A stretch of DNA of 64,000 bases from Rhizobium sp. Q54 (lineage in GTDB: Bacteria; Pseudomonadota; Alphaproteobacteria; SHVZ01), in assembly GCA_945871425.1 (NCBI GenBank), contig CAMBVS010000002.1, positions 1 through 64,000 of the forward strand, read 5' to 3'. The notes beneath the pieces are model-generated. The model was given only the letters and a program-made list of their open reading frames with translations, was not told where the DNA came from and searched no databases. A program made the translations under genes and the position numbers. This document shows positions 53,648 to 64,000 of this stretch, one piece after another. Within the stretch, counting starts at the first letter, position 1, and the number at the start of each line of letters is the position of its first letter.

Positions 53648-55696
53648 GTGGCTATCGGATCGCAGTTCTTGGCCCGATTGGTGCTGGGCTCGGCTCTCGT
53701 GACCGGCATTGTGCCGGCCGCATTGGCGCAGTCTTCTCTCGGACAATCCGGACTCGTCGGACAGCCCGAGGGCATCACGATCATTGCCGACCCGGCCCAA
53801 TGGCCGAAGAGCTTCAATGAGGCCCCGCAGCTCGCAGAGCTGGTCAAGCAGGGCAAGCTGCCCGCGGTCAAGGACCGGCTTCCCCAAGATCTGATGGTCA
53901 TCAAGCCGGTCAAGGAGATCGGCAAGTATGGCGGCGTCTGGCGTCGCGGCTTCACCGGTCCCGGCGACAACGAGAACGGCAACCGGATCAATGCCTCCGA
54001 TCGCCCGATCCTGGTCGATCACACCGGCGCCAGTCCTAACCCGTCGCTCGCCAAGGCTTGGAAGATGAGCGACGACGGCAAGACCTTCACGCTCAACCTT
54101 CGCCGCGGCCTGCGCTGGTCCGACGGCGCGCCGATGACGGCGAACGATTTCGTGTTCTGGTTCGAGGACATCTACGGCAACAAGGACATCGTGCCAACTC
54201 CGATCTCCGACCTGTCCCCCCAGGGAAAACCCGGGCGCATGGTCAAGGTCGACGACTACACGGTGAACTTCGAGTTCGACGTGCCGTTCTTCCTGTTCGA
54301 GGACCTGATGGCCGGCGATACGCTGATTGGCGGCGGCCAGGCGGTGCGCCAGTCCGACAAGCGCAGCCACGGCGGCTACGCGCCGGCGCATTACCTCAAG
54401 CAGTTCCTTCCCAAATACGCGCCGGGCGGGCTCGACGGCGCAAATGCCGCGGCGAAGGCCGAGGGCTATGATAACTGGGTCGCGCGCCTGCACTTCAAGA
54501 AGGACTGGTCGCTCAATCCGGAGCTGCCGGTCCTCGGGCCCTTCAAGACCACCCAGGCGATCAACAAGGCCACCTGGGTGATGGAGCGCAATCCGTACTA
54601 CTGGGCGGTCGACACGGCGGGCAACCAGTTGCCTTACATGGACGGCGTCGTGATGACGCTGGCCGAGAATCTCGAGGTGCTGAACCTGCGCGCGATGGCC
54701 GGCGAGTATGACCTGCAGGAGCGCCACATCGACATCGGCAAGCTGCCGGTGATCCTCGAGAACCAGACCCGCGGCAAGTACAAGGTCCATCTTGACCTCG
54801 CAAGCAACGGCTCGGACGCGGTCTACTACCTCAACCAGAGCTACGACGCGGATCCGGAGGTCGCGAAGTGGCTGCGCAACGTCGATTTCCGCCGCGCGCT
54901 GTCGCTGGCCCTCGATCGCAAGCAACTCAACGAGGCGTTCTGGCTCGGCGTCGCCGTACCGGGCTCGGCCGCACCCGGCGAATCGCTGCCCTATTTCCCC
55001 GGCCCGGGCTGGCGCGAGAAATGGTCGACCTTCGACCAGAAGATGGCCAACGAGATGCTCGACAAGATCGGGCTTTCGAAGAAGGACGCCCAGGGCTTCC
55101 GCGTGCGCACTGACAACGGCCAGCGCCTGCGGCTGCAGATTCAGGCGGTGCAGGCCTTCCTCCCCTGGCCCAAGATCTCGGAGATGGTCGCCGACCAGTG
55201 GGGGAAGGTCGGGATCCAGGCCGACGTGCGCGACACCGAGCGCACGCTGGCGATGACCCGCAGCGGCAACAACGAGCACCAGATCATGGTGTGGACCAAC
55301 GGCGGGACCGAACTGCTCTACCTGTTCCCGCGCCACGCGATCCCGGTCGAAGCGCATCCCAGCGAGGCCTTCATGGGTCCGGAGCATGGCAAGTGGTTCG
55401 TCTCGGGTGGCACGCAGGGCAAGAAGCCCGAGGATCCCGAGATCCTCAAGATCTTCGACCTCTTCCGCTCGGCCGCCGGCCAGAAGACCGACGGTCGCAT
55501 CAAGACCGCGCAGGAGATCTGGAAGATCGTGATCGACCAGCAATACGGCATCGCGACGGTCGGCCAGTCCTCGGCGCTGATGGGCGTGCGCCTGGTGAGC
55601 AACCGGCTCGGCAACATCCCCAGCCGCAACTGCATCGCGCAGCACTGCCGCACGCCGGGCGGGGCGCATCCGGAGACGTGGTTCTATAAGAATTGA
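53648..55696 (+). CDS. family 5 solute-binding protein of a peptide ABC importer
   Basis: A 682-residue periplasmic protein with a signal peptide (LVTGIVPAALAQ). It is longer than DppA (~510 residues), like the large alphaproteobacterial binding proteins, and contains VWRRGFTGPGDNENGNRINAS, RSDKRSHGGYAPAHYLK, ERNPYYWAVDTAGNQLPYMD and a Cys pair (NCIAQHC) near the C-terminus. The ligand is probably an oligopeptide or opine-like molecule. GTG 53648 with aaagggaggaaac upstream. First gene of the five-gene operon; the truncated upstream paralogue is its duplicate. Confidence 0.9.
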   Translation: MAIGSQFLARLVLGSALVTGIVPAALAQSSLGQSGLVGQPEGITIIADPAQWPKSFNEAPQLAELVKQGKLPAVKDRLPQDLMVIKPVKEIGKYGGVWRRGFTGPGDNENGNRINASDRPILVDHTGASPNPSLAKAWKMSDDGKTFTLNLRRGLRWSDGAPMTANDFVFWFEDIYGNKDIVPTPISDLSPQGKPGRMVKVDDYTVNFEFDVPFFLFEDLMAGDTLIGGGQAVRQSDKRSHGGYAPAHYLKQFLPKYAPGGLDGANAAAKAEGYDNWVARLHFKKDWSLNPELPVLGPFKTTQAINKATWVMERNPYYWAVDTAGNQLPYMDGVVMTLAENLEVLNLRAMAGEYDLQERHIDIGKLPVILENQTRGKYKVHLDLASNGSDAVYYLNQSYDADPEVAKWLRNVDFRRALSLALDRKQLNEAFWLGVAVPGSAAPGESLPYFPGPGWREKWSTFDQKMANEMLDKIGLSKKDAQGFRVRTDNGQRLRLQIQAVQAFLPWPKISEMVADQWGKVGIQADVRDTERTLAMTRSGNNEHQIMVWTNGGTELLYLFPRHAIPVEAHPSEAFMGPEHGKWFVSGGTQGKKPEDPEILKIFDLFRSAAGQKTDGRIKTAQEIWKIVIDQQYGIATVGQSSALMGVRLVSNRLGNIPSRNCIAQHCRTPGGAHPETWFYKN

Positions 55697-55725
55697 CCCG
55701 CGTTCCAGACAGCGCCACTGAAGGG

Positions 55726-55752
55726 CAGCCCGCGGTTCGTCACCGCGGGCTG
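55726..55752 (+). other. intercistronic hairpin between binding protein and permease
   Basis: Stem CAGCCCGCGG/CCGCGGGCTG (10 bp) with a 7-nt loop, 9 bp before the permease ATG and without a U-run. Such hairpins after binding-protein genes stabilise the upstream mRNA, giving more binding protein than permease; that role is inferred. Confidence 0.55.
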
Positions 55753-55760
55753 ACCTGCTC

Positions 55761-56753
55761 ATGGTGACGTACATCCTGCAGCGCCTCGGGCTCGCGCTCC
55801 TGACGATCTTGGCGATCTCGGTCGTCTCCTTCGTGATCATCCAGCTGCCGCCCGGCGATTTCGTCGACACCTACATCACCAACCTCGCCGCCTCCGGCTC
55901 GGCCGTGCGGGCCGAGGAGGCGGCGGCGCTGCGCATCCAGTACGGGCTCGACCAGCCGATCTGGGTCCAGTACTGGAAATGGCTCTCGCGCGTCGCGACC
56001 GGCGACTTCGGCATGTCGATGGAATGGGGCCGCCCGGTCCTCGAAGTGATCGGCGACCGACTCTGGCTCACCATCGTGATCTCGATCGCGGCGATCCTGG
56101 TCACCTGGGGCATCGCGCTACCGATCGGCATCTACTCGGCGGTGCGCCAGTACTCGATTCCCGATTACGTCTTCACGCTGATCGGCTTCGTCGGCCTCGC
56201 GGTGCCGAACTTCCTGCTCGCGCTGATCATCATGTATTTCGGATTCAAGCTCTTCGATCTCAACATCGGCGGGCTGTTCTCGGCCGAGTACCAGCTGGCA
56301 CCCTGGTCCTGGGGCAAGATCTGGGACCTGACCAAGCACCTGCCGCTGCCGGCCGTCATCCTGGCGCTCGCCGGCACCGCGCAGCTGATCCGCATCATGC
56401 GCGCCAACCTGCTCGACGAGCTGCGCCGGCCCTATGTCACGACGGCGCGCGCCCGCGGTCTGCCGGAATGGCGCGTGATCATGAAGTACCCGGTGCGCGC
56501 GGCGCTCAATCCCTTCGCCAGCACCATCGGCTATCTCCTGCCCTTCGTCGTCTCGGGCTCGATCGTCGTGTCGCTGGTGCTGTCGCTGCCGACCGTCGGC
56601 CCGCTCCTGCTGCGTTCGCTGATCGCCCAGGACATGTTCCTCGCCGGCACGATCGTGCTGCTGCTTGGCGTGCTCACCGTCATCGGCACCTTCATCTCGG
56701 ACCTGATCCTGATGTGGATCGACCCGCGCATTCGGGCGGGCATGCACGGATGA
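55761..56753 (+). CDS. peptide ABC transporter permease (DppB-like)
   Basis: A 330-residue permease with six hydrophobic helices, starting YILQRLGLALLTILAISVVSF. It carries the EAA-loop-type segment AGTAQLIRIMRANLLDELRRPYVTTARARGL, which contacts the ATPase, and VAVPNFLLALIIMY-like helices. It overlaps the next permease by 4 nt (ATGA). Confidence 0.92.
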   Translation: MVTYILQRLGLALLTILAISVVSFVIIQLPPGDFVDTYITNLAASGSAVRAEEAAALRIQYGLDQPIWVQYWKWLSRVATGDFGMSMEWGRPVLEVIGDRLWLTIVISIAAILVTWGIALPIGIYSAVRQYSIPDYVFTLIGFVGLAVPNFLLALIIMYFGFKLFDLNIGGLFSAEYQLAPWSWGKIWDLTKHLPLPAVILALAGTAQLIRIMRANLLDELRRPYVTTARARGLPEWRVIMKYPVRAALNPFASTIGYLLPFVVSGSIVVSLVLSLPTVGPLLLRSLIAQDMFLAGTIVLLLGVLTVIGTFISDLILMWIDPRIRAGMHG

Positions 56754-57889
56754 GCGCGCCGACCCAGACCGCGGCGGCCAGCCCGCTCGTCACCGTCGCC
56801 GAGGAGAAGGTCGCCGCGGCGACCCAGCTGCAGCTGACCTGGTGGCGGTTCCGCAAGCACAGGCTCGCGGTCGCCAGTGGCATCCTGGTGATCCTGTTCT
56901 ACATCGGCGCGATCTTCGCCGACTTCCTTGCCGTGACCGAACCGCACGCCACCGAGGCGGCGCGCAGCTACATCCCGCCGCAGGCCATCCACTTCTTCGA
57001 CGAGGACGGCAGCTTCAAGCCGCATGTCTATGCGCTCAAGGGCCGGCGCGATATGCGCACCTTCAAGCTGATCTACGCGCCCGACCCTGCCGACAAGCGC
57101 TACCTGCGCCTGTTCGCCGATGGCTACAGCTACAACCTGCTCGGCATCTTCGAGACCAACCGCCATCTCATCGGCCTCGATCGCGGCAAGGCCGAGGACG
57201 CGCTGTTCCTGCTCGGCACCGACCAGCTCGGCCGCGACGTGTGGTCCCGCCTGATGCTCGCCACCCGCACCTCGCTGTTCATCGGCCTGATCGGCGTCGG
57301 GCTGTCGCTATTCCTCGGCGTGCTGCTCGGCGGCATATCGGGACTCTATGGCGGCGTCGTCGACACGGTGATCCAACGCGTCATCGAGATCCTGCGCTCG
57401 ATCCCGACGATCCCCTTGTGGATGGGACTGGCCGCGGCGCTGCCGAACACCTGGTCGGTGACGCAGGTCTACATCGCGATCACCGTCATCATCTCGCTGA
57501 TCGGCTGGACGGAGCTCGCGCGGGTCGTGCGCGGCCGCTTCCTCGCGCTGCGCGAGGAGGACTTCATCACGGCGGCCGAGCTCGCCGGCGCCTCGCGGCT
57601 GCGCATCATCTTCCGCCATATGGTGCCGTCCTTCCTGTCGCACATCATCGCGGCCGTGAGCCTGGCGCTGCCGGCGATGATCATCAGCGAGACCACGCTG
57701 TCCTTCCTCGGCCTCGGCCTGCGCCCGCCCGCGATCTCCTGGGGCGTGCTGCTGCAGGACGCGCAGAACATCCAGGCGCTCGGCATCGCGCCCTGGCTGC
57801 TGGTCGTCGCCGTTCCCGTCATCATCGTCATCCTCGCGTTCAACTTCCTCGGCGACGGCCTCAGGGATGCGGCGGACCCTTATGGGTGA
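56750..57889 (+). CDS. peptide ABC transporter permease (DppC-like)
   Basis: A 379-residue permease. A first helix at about residues 40-60 is followed by an unusually long periplasmic loop (about 65-165: FDEDGSFKPHVYALKGRRDM, YSYNLLGIFETNRH) before the five core helices. FLLGTDQLGRDVWSRL and ISLIGWTELARVVRGRFLALREEDFITAAELAGAS match the DppC motifs and EAA loop. Such long loops occur in YejE/agropine-type importers. It overlaps the next gene by 8 nt. Confidence 0.92.
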   Translation: MSAPTQTAAASPLVTVAEEKVAAATQLQLTWWRFRKHRLAVASGILVILFYIGAIFADFLAVTEPHATEAARSYIPPQAIHFFDEDGSFKPHVYALKGRRDMRTFKLIYAPDPADKRYLRLFADGYSYNLLGIFETNRHLIGLDRGKAEDALFLLGTDQLGRDVWSRLMLATRTSLFIGLIGVGLSLFLGVLLGGISGLYGGVVDTVIQRVIEILRSIPTIPLWMGLAAALPNTWSVTQVYIAITVIISLIGWTELARVVRGRFLALREEDFITAAELAGASRLRIIFRHMVPSFLSHIIAAVSLALPAMIISETTLSFLGLGLRPPAISWGVLLQDAQNIQALGIAPWLLVVAVPVIIVILAFNFLGDGLRDAADPYG

Positions 57890-58891
57890 GCCCATTCTCT
57901 CGGTACGGGATCTCGAAACCTTCTTTCGACCGGACGAGGGCATCGTGCGCGCGGTCGACGGGGCGTCCTTCGACCTCTATCCCGGCCGTACCCTGGGGAT
58001 CGTCGGCGAGTCGGGTTGCGGGAAGAGCGTTACCGCGCGATCGATCCTTCGCATCGTCGATCACCCCGGAAAGGTCGAACGCGGCGAGGCGTTGCTGCGA
58101 CGAGGCGATGGTCGGATCGTCGATCTGGTCGCGATAGACGCAAAGAGCGCGGAGATGCGAGACATCCGCGGCGGCGAGATCGGCTACGTCTTCCAGGAAC
58201 CGATGAGCTCGCTCTCGTCCTTTCACACCATCGGCAACCAGGTCGTCGAAGCCATCCGCCTGCATCGCGCGGTGTCCGCAAAGGAGGCGAGAGACCGGGC
58301 GATCGAGCTGCTGCAGCTGGTCGGTATCCCCAGGCCCGAGCAACGAGTCGACTCCTACTCCTTCGAGCTCTCCGGCGGCCTCCGCCAACGGGTCATGATC
58401 GCCCTCGCCCTCGCCGCCGAGCCGCGCATCCTGATCGCCGACGAGCCGACCACCGCGCTCGACGTCACCACTCAGGCCCAGATCCTCGAGCTCATCAGGA
58501 AGATCCAGGCCGACCGCAACCTAGCGGTCATCTTGATCACCCATGACATGGGTGTCATCGCCGAGATGGCCGACTCCGTCTCGGTCATGTATCTCGGAAA
58601 AGTCGTCGAGTCGGGGCCGGTCGACACCATCTTTCACGCGCCGCGACATCCCTATACGCAGGCGCTCCTGCGCTCTATTCCCTCGGTGCTCGCCGAGCCG
58701 CGATCGCGCCTCACGACCATCGCCGGCAGCATCCCGCATCCCTACGCGCGACCGCCGGGCTGCCCGTTCCATCCGCGTTGCCAGAACTTCATGCCCGGCA
58801 CCTGCGATCGGAGCGCGCCGCCGGTGACGAGGCTCGACCCGGAGCATGAGGTCCGCTGCTTCCTCTACGAGGCGCCAGCCGAGGCCGTCGC

Positions 58892-58895
<4 letters not shown>
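57882..58895 (+). CDS. peptide ABC transporter ATPase (DppD-like)
   Basis: A 337-residue ATPase: Walker A GESGCGKS, signature [16 protein letters not shown], Walker [13 protein letters not shown] and H-loop ITHDMG. The C-terminal oligopeptide_ABC tail has [20 protein letters not shown] 57882, inside the permease 3' end. It overlaps the next ATPase by ATGA. Confidence 0.93.
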
Positions 58896-59908
<1,013 letters not shown>

Positions 59909-59926
59909 CCGCCGACGACGATGTGG

Positions 59927-61156
59927 TCAGATCCGGCGTTCCGACTGGATCATCTTGTCGATGATCCGGCCCTGGAACATGGTGATGCCCATCGATTGGC
60001 CGAAGCGGATCGCCTCCTCGGAATCGCAGCGGCAGAGGATGATGCGGGCCCGGCCGGAGCGGTCGATGTGCTCCTTGATCTCGGTCTGACGGCGCCCGGT
60101 CGCGTCGTCGTTCATGTCCGGAGTCCACACCAGCTTGATCAGGTCGAGGCCGAGACGCTCGCGGTCGATGAACTGAAGCGTCAGGTGGTTCATGCCGTCG
60201 AGGCAGATGCGGTATCCGCGCTCGCGCATGAAGTCGCGGGCGAACATGAAGGCGCCCATGTCGCCGAAGATATCGATCTTCTGCAGCTCGATCACCACCG
60301 TGCCGCGGGCGACCGCCTTCAGCGAGGAGTCGAAGTTGAGGAAGGCCGGCGACAGGATGGTGCCGACATTCATGTTGATCGAGAAGGAGCTGGCGATCGT
60401 GGTGTCGTCGTTGCGCATCAGCAGCGACAGCATGCGCTGGTCGAGCACGTGCGTCAGATGCTGGAACAGCCAGATGTTGCCCGAGAGGTCGTATTCCGGC
60501 AGCACCGTCGACTGCAGGTCGGCGATCGAGATGTAGAGCTCGCGGAACACCGGCTGCGGCGTCGTCGAACCCGGTGCGATCGCGCAGACCGGCTGGCGGC
60601 GCATCAGGTTCGAGAGATCGGCGCGCTGGAGGAAGCCTTCGAGCTTTCCGAGCTGCTCCGGATCGATCGGCTTCCGGGTGTTCTTGTTCTTGAACTCGGC
60701 GGCCTGCTCGGCGGAGACCGAGAGGCGAGACTTCCGCTCCCTCTCCCGGTGCGCCTGCTGCACCATCTGGAAGACTTCGTCGTACTGGAGCTCGAGGTTG
60801 TACCAGGTGCAGAAGCGCGCCAGATCCTCCTCGTCCTCGCCCTGGCTGAGCGGATCCTCGCTGAAGAGGAAGCGCACCTTCATCACCGCGGTGTCGATGT
60901 CGGTGACCGACGCCCCCTTGCAGACGAAGAAGATGTCGGAGTTCGACATGATGAAGGTCTGGCCTTCGAAGTTCTGCACGATGCCTTCGAAGGTCGCCGC
61001 CGCGATCTTGATGTGATAGTCGCGCCGGTTCTGGGGCCGAAGCCGCGAGAGGTGGATGTGGACCGCCCGCCGGCCCTCGAGATTCTTCCCGAGCCGCTGC
61101 AGGTAGTCCATCAGCATGTATTCTTGGCTGGGCGCGCGCGAACCCGGCGTAGTCAT
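59927..61156 (-). CDS. degenerate EAL-domain-like protein
   Basis: A 409-residue cytoplasmic protein. Residues 230-409 resemble an EAL fold, but EAL is changed (VFRELYISIADLQST), the second motif reads VVIELQKIDIF and the DDFG loop reads YRICLDGMNHLTLQF, so cyclic-di-GMP hydrolysis is unlikely. The N-terminal half (about 1-150: YLQRLGKNLEGRRAVHIHLS) is unrecognised. Similar alphaproteobacterial proteins are often receptors or adaptors. ATG 61156 chosen over an upstream start because the AT-rich upstream stretch looks non-coding. Confidence 0.65.
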   Translation of the reverse strand: MTTPGSRAPSQEYMLMDYLQRLGKNLEGRRAVHIHLSRLRPQNRRDYHIKIAAATFEGIVQNFEGQTFIMSNSDIFFVCKGASVTDIDTAVMKVRFLFSEDPLSQGEDEEDLARFCTWYNLELQYDEVFQMVQQAHRERERKSRLSVSAEQAAEFKNKNTRKPIDPEQLGKLEGFLQRADLSNLMRRQPVCAIAPGSTTPQPVFRELYISIADLQSTVLPEYDLSGNIWLFQHLTHVLDQRMLSLLMRNDDTTIASSFSINMNVGTILSPAFLNFDSSLKAVARGTVVIELQKIDIFGDMGAFMFARDFMRERGYRICLDGMNHLTLQFIDRERLGLDLIKLVWTPDMNDDATGRRQTEIKEHIDRSGRARIILCRCDSEEAIRFGQSMGITMFQGRIIDKMIQSERRI

Positions 61157-61417
61157 GTCGCCGGCGCCCCTGTCAAAACGACCACCCCATAATGCATCGA
61201 ACCCATGTCGAACCTTAACGCCACGCTCGGGTTCCGTCCATGCGACCACCGCCGAGCCTTGGCCAATGCAAGGATTGGATAACAAAACCTTACAATTTGT
61301 CTATAACAATCCGGGGCTTGGCCATGAGAAGGCCATGGTTTCGTGCGCAACTTGGCGATTGCGTGGGCTTCGGCTACACGCTTCGACCATGCCTCGGCTT
61401 CGGGAGATTCGGACGCG
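61157..61417. promoter_or_regulatory. divergent intergenic region between EAL-like and decarboxylase genes
   Basis: About 260 bp without a gene. An AT-rich stretch at 61271-61312 contains TATAAC (61301-61306) on the plus strand, a possible -10 for the decarboxylase operon, but no good -35 at 16-18 bp. No palindrome was found that could be named as an operator. Confidence 0.35.
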
Positions 61418-62359
61418 ATGCAGCTCAGAAAACGGGTTTTGGTCACCGGCGGCGCCGGATTCCTCGGCTCCCACCTGTGCGAACGCCTGATCGCCGCCGG
61501 CAACGACGTGCTGTGCGTCGACAATTATTTCACCGGCACCAAGGACAATATCGGCGGGCTGCTGACGAATCCGCATTTCGAACCGATGCGGCAAGACGTC
61601 ACCTTCCCGCTCTACGTGGAGGTCGACGAGATCTTCAACCTCGCCTGTCCGGCGTCACCCATCCACTACCAGTTCGACCCGGTGGCGACGACCAAGACTT
61701 CGGTCCATGGCGCCATCAACATGCTGGGCCTAGCCAAGCGGGTGAAGGCCAAGATCATGCAAGCCTCCACCAGCGAGGTCTATGGCGATCCGATCGAGCA
61801 TCCGCAGACCGAGTCGTACCGCGGCAACGTCAATCCGATTGGCCCCCGTGCCTGCTACGACGAGGGCAAGCGCTGCGCCGAGACGCTCTTCTTCGACTAC
61901 CACCGCCAGCATAAGGTCCGGATCAAGGTCGCGCGGATCTTCAACACCTATGGCCCGCGCATGCACCCGAACGACGGCCGCGTCGTCTCCAACTTCGTGC
62001 TCCAGGCGCTCCGTGGGCAGCCGATCACGCTCTATGGCAGCGGCAGCCAGACTCGGGCCTTCTGCTACGTCGACGACCTGATCGAAGGCTTCCTCAGGCT
62101 GATGGCGACCGGCGACGACTTCACCGGGCCGGTCAATCTCGGCAACCCGGTCGAGATCCCGGTGAAGGAGCTGGCCGAGCGCATCATCAAGCTGACGGGC
62201 TCGGCCTCGACCCTCGTCTACAAACCGCTTCCCCAGGACGATCCCACGCAGCGCTGCCCGGACATCACGCTCGCCCGCTCGAAGCTGGGCTGGGAGCCGA
62301 CGGTCCCGCTGGAGGCCGGCCTCAAGCGCACGATCGACTACTTCCGCGCCTTCGTATGA
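61418..62359 (+). CDS. UDP-glucuronate decarboxylase (UXS-type SDR)
   Basis: A 313-residue extended [59 protein letters not shown], and [16 protein letters not shown] (catalytic Tyr-Lys in the YDEGK form of UXS). It makes UDP-xylose, a donor for envelope polysaccharide. ATG 61418 with gggag about 12 nt upstream. Its stop overlaps hldE (ATGA), tying it to LPS synthesis. Confidence 0.9.
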   Translation: MQLRKRVLVTGGAGFLGSHLCERLIAAGNDVLCVDNYFTGTKDNIGGLLTNPHFEPMRQDVTFPLYVEVDEIFNLACPASPIHYQFDPVATTKTSVHGAINMLGLAKRVKAKIMQASTSEVYGDPIEHPQTESYRGNVNPIGPRACYDEGKRCAETLFFDYHRQHKVRIKVARIFNTYGPRMHPNDGRVVSNFVLQALRGQPITLYGSGSQTRAFCYVDDLIEGFLRLMATGDDFTGPVNLGNPVEIPVKELAERIIKLTGSASTLVYKPLPQDDPTQRCPDITLARSKLGWEPTVPLEAGLKRTIDYFRAFV

Positions 62360-63825
62360 CCGAGCGGTCCGATCTCGCTCAGCGGGTCGCCGACTTCGCC
62401 AAGGCGCGGATCCTCTGCGTCGGCGACGTGATGCTCGACCGATACGTCTACGGCACGGTCGAGCGCATCTCGCCGGAGGCGCCGATCCCGATCCTGGCCG
62501 TCTCCCGCGAGACGGCGATGCTGGGCGGCGCCGGCAACGTGGTGCGCAACCTCGCCGCCCTCAAGGCGAGCTGCTGCTTCGTCTCTCTGATCGGCGAGGA
62601 CCCGGCCGGACGCGAGGTGACCCACCTGATCGCGGCCGAGCCTTCGGTCGAGCCCAACCTGCTGCCGGAACCGGACCGCGTCACCACCATCAAGGTGCGC
62701 TACGTCGCGGGATCGCAGCAGCTGCTGCGTGCCGACCGTGAGACGGTCCGGCCCGCAAAGCCGCACACCGAGGCCGAGCTGGTCCGCCGCGCCGCCGACG
62801 ACCTCAAGCACTGCCAGGCCGTGGTTCTCTCCGACTACGGCAAGGGCGTGCTGTCCGACGACGTCATCGGCCGGATCATCGCCGCTGCCCGCGCCCAGGG
62901 CCGGCCGGTGGTGGTCGATCCGCGAGGCAGCGATCCCAAGCGCTACGCCGGCGCCACCGTGATCACGCCGAACCGGCGTGAGCTCGGCGAGCTCGCCGGA
63001 CAGCGGATCGGCGCACCCGAGCAGATCCGTGACGCCGCGCGCGGGGTCATGGCGAAGGGCGGCATCGAGGCCGTGCTGGTGACGTTGAGCCAGGACGGCA
63101 TGGCCCTGTTCACGGCCAGAGGCGAGGAGCACCATCTGCGGGCCGAGGCGCGCGAGGTCTACGACGTCTCCGGCGCCGGCGACACGGTCGTGGCCCTGCT
63201 GGCCTGCGGGCTGGCGTCCGGGCTCTCCCTCGTCGACGCGGCAAGGCTCGCCTCGGTCGCCGCCGGCATCGTCGTCGGCAAGACCGGGACCGCCGTGGTT
63301 CATCCTGAAGAGCTGGTGTTCGCGCTTCGGGCCGAGGATCTGCGGTTTGGCGAGGCCAAGGCTGCCAGTCTGGACCAGGCCCTGGAGCGGGTCGCCGGCT
63401 GGCGCCGGCAGGGCTTTCGTATCGGCTTCACCAACGGCTGCTTCGACCTGCTCCACCCCGGGCATGTTTCCCTGCTGGCCCAGGCGCGGTCGCGATGCGA
63501 CAAGCTGATCGTCGCCATCAACTCCGATGCCTCGGTCTCCCGTCTCAAAGGTCCGGAGCGCCCGGTCCATTCCGAAGCCTCCCGCGCCGCCGTGCTCGGA
63601 TCGCTCGCCACCGTCGACCTGGTCGTCGTCTTCGGCGAGGACACGCCGCTCGAGATCATCCGGGCCCTCAAGCCCGACCTGCTGGTGAAGGGCGCCGACT
63701 ATACGGTCGACACGGTCGTCGGCGCCGACGTGGTCCACAGCTATGGCGGCGAGGTCTATCTGGCCGAGCTTGCCGAGGGCCATTCGACCACCGACGTCAT
63801 TCGCCGGATGGGCGGCAAGCGCTGA
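62356..63825 (+). CDS. hldE: bifunctional heptose kinase/adenylyltransferase HldE
   Basis: A 489-residue protein. Residues 1-320 are a PfkB-type kinase ([36 protein letters not shown]) making D-glycero-beta-D-manno-heptose 1,7-bisphosphate. Residues 345-489 are a cytidylyltransferase-fold domain ([17 protein letters not shown] with HxGH) making ADP-heptose for the LPS inner core. Both active sites are intact. ATG 62356. Confidence 0.94.
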   Translation: MTERSDLAQRVADFAKARILCVGDVMLDRYVYGTVERISPEAPIPILAVSRETAMLGGAGNVVRNLAALKASCCFVSLIGEDPAGREVTHLIAAEPSVEPNLLPEPDRVTTIKVRYVAGSQQLLRADRETVRPAKPHTEAELVRRAADDLKHCQAVVLSDYGKGVLSDDVIGRIIAAARAQGRPVVVDPRGSDPKRYAGATVITPNRRELGELAGQRIGAPEQIRDAARGVMAKGGIEAVLVTLSQDGMALFTARGEEHHLRAEAREVYDVSGAGDTVVALLACGLASGLSLVDAARLASVAAGIVVGKTGTAVVHPEELVFALRAEDLRFGEAKAASLDQALERVAGWRRQGFRIGFTNGCFDLLHPGHVSLLAQARSRCDKLIVAINSDASVSRLKGPERPVHSEASRAAVLGSLATVDLVVVFGEDTPLEIIRALKPDLLVKGADYTVDTVVGADVVHSYGGEVYLAELAEGHSTTDVIRRMGGKR

Positions 63826-63826
63826 C

Positions 63827-64000
63827 CTAGATCAGGGTTCCCTGGTCGGCGGCCGTCTTCGGCTTTCGCTTCGCCTCGCCTTCGGCCAAAGCCGTCCGCT
63901 CGCCGTCGGCGAAGCGGAGGTTGATACGCTCGCCTCCCCTGACCTCGGCTGCCGACGTCACCGGCGCGCCCGAGCGGTCGCGCACCAAGACGAAGCCGCG
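63827..64000 (-). CDS. xseA: exodeoxyribonuclease VII large subunit, C-terminal part (5' end outside window)
   Basis: The last 57 codons on the minus strand: RGFVLVRDRSGAPVTSAAEV then RGGERINLRFADGERTA and a Lys/Ala-rich end, matching the C-terminal GYAVVRDxxGxxVxSAxxVxxGxxLxxxFxDG element of XseA. The enzyme degrades single-stranded DNA together with XseB. The start and catalytic region lie beyond position 64000. Confidence 0.8.
   Translation of the reverse strand, partial: RGFVLVRDRSGAPVTSAAEVRGGERINLRFADGERTALAEGEAKRKPKTAADQGTLI

Overview
The window is chromosomal DNA from a GC-rich (by eye about two-thirds G+C) Gram-negative alphaproteobacterium, probably Rhodospirillales-like. The main pointers are a RegB/RegA-type redox two-component pair, OxyR beside AhpC/AhpD, a 2-oxoacid:ferredoxin oxidoreductase with a GltD-like partner, lipopolysaccharide precursor genes (UDP-sugar decarboxylase, HldE), and dense operons in which start and stop codons overlap (ATGA, GTGA, TGATG). 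The window opens in the right end of an IS630-family element and closes inside xseA. No CRISPR array, prophage, plasmid origin or rRNA operon was seen.

Layout. 0-3.3 kb: IS630 end, tRNA-Val(GAC), FkbM methyltransferase, N-formylglutamate amidohydrolase, GNAT acetyltransferase, and a candidate small RNA with a CCUCCC loop. 3.3-12 kb: a HEPN-like protein coupled to a MaoC-type dehydratase, then genes for glutamate and peptide scavenging (DgcA/DgcN D-glutamate genes, DUF924, gamma-glutamyltransferase, a RidA protein with a histone-H1-like tail, a D-aminopeptidase-like serine hydrolase). 12-14.5 kb: a lower-GC MBOAT/SGNH acylation pair. 14.5-17.4 kb: gluconokinase, 6-phosphogluconate dehydrogenase and a CBS-domain protein. 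17.5-22.2 kb: a three-gene ferredoxin oxidoreductase operon. 22.2-25.8 kb: small hypotheticals, including a two-helix membrane protein with no standard start codon, then OxyR/AhpC/AhpD. 25.8-31.3 kb: tandem prolyl aminopeptidases, an SDR, an esterase and tandem VOC proteins. 31.4-37.3 kb: a PAS histidine kinase with a decayed ATP-binding domain, 5-oxoprolinase pxpA/pxpBC, a Sel1 protein and a LysR regulator. 37.4-42.3 kb: VOC protein, orphan peptide-binding protein, SRPBCC/ArsR pair, exported hypothetical, pseudo-receiver-Hpt protein and CheY-like receiver. 42.3-49.7 kb: aroA, TauE-like exporter, leuA with a possible leaderless leader peptide, epimerase, SAM hydrolase, ABC-2 exporter. 49.7-51.6 kb: regB/regA. 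51.7-59.9 kb: a complete peptide ABC importer preceded by a paralogous binding-protein gene cut short by an IS6-family fragment. 59.9-64 kb: EAL-like protein, UDP-glucuronate decarboxylase, hldE, xseA end.

How it works together. One theme is scavenging of peptides, pyroglutamate and D-glutamate: DgcN/DgcA, GGT, two prolyl aminopeptidases, PxpABC, N-formylglutamate amidohydrolase and two peptide-binding systems could all deliver glutamate or amino acids. A second theme is redox control (RegBA, OxyR-AhpCD, the ferredoxin oxidoreductase). A third is signalling parts with missing catalytic residues (kinase ATP domain, pseudo-receiver, degenerate EAL), which suggests scaffold or phosphotransfer roles. 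Gene functions come from family motifs read by eye; no database search was possible.
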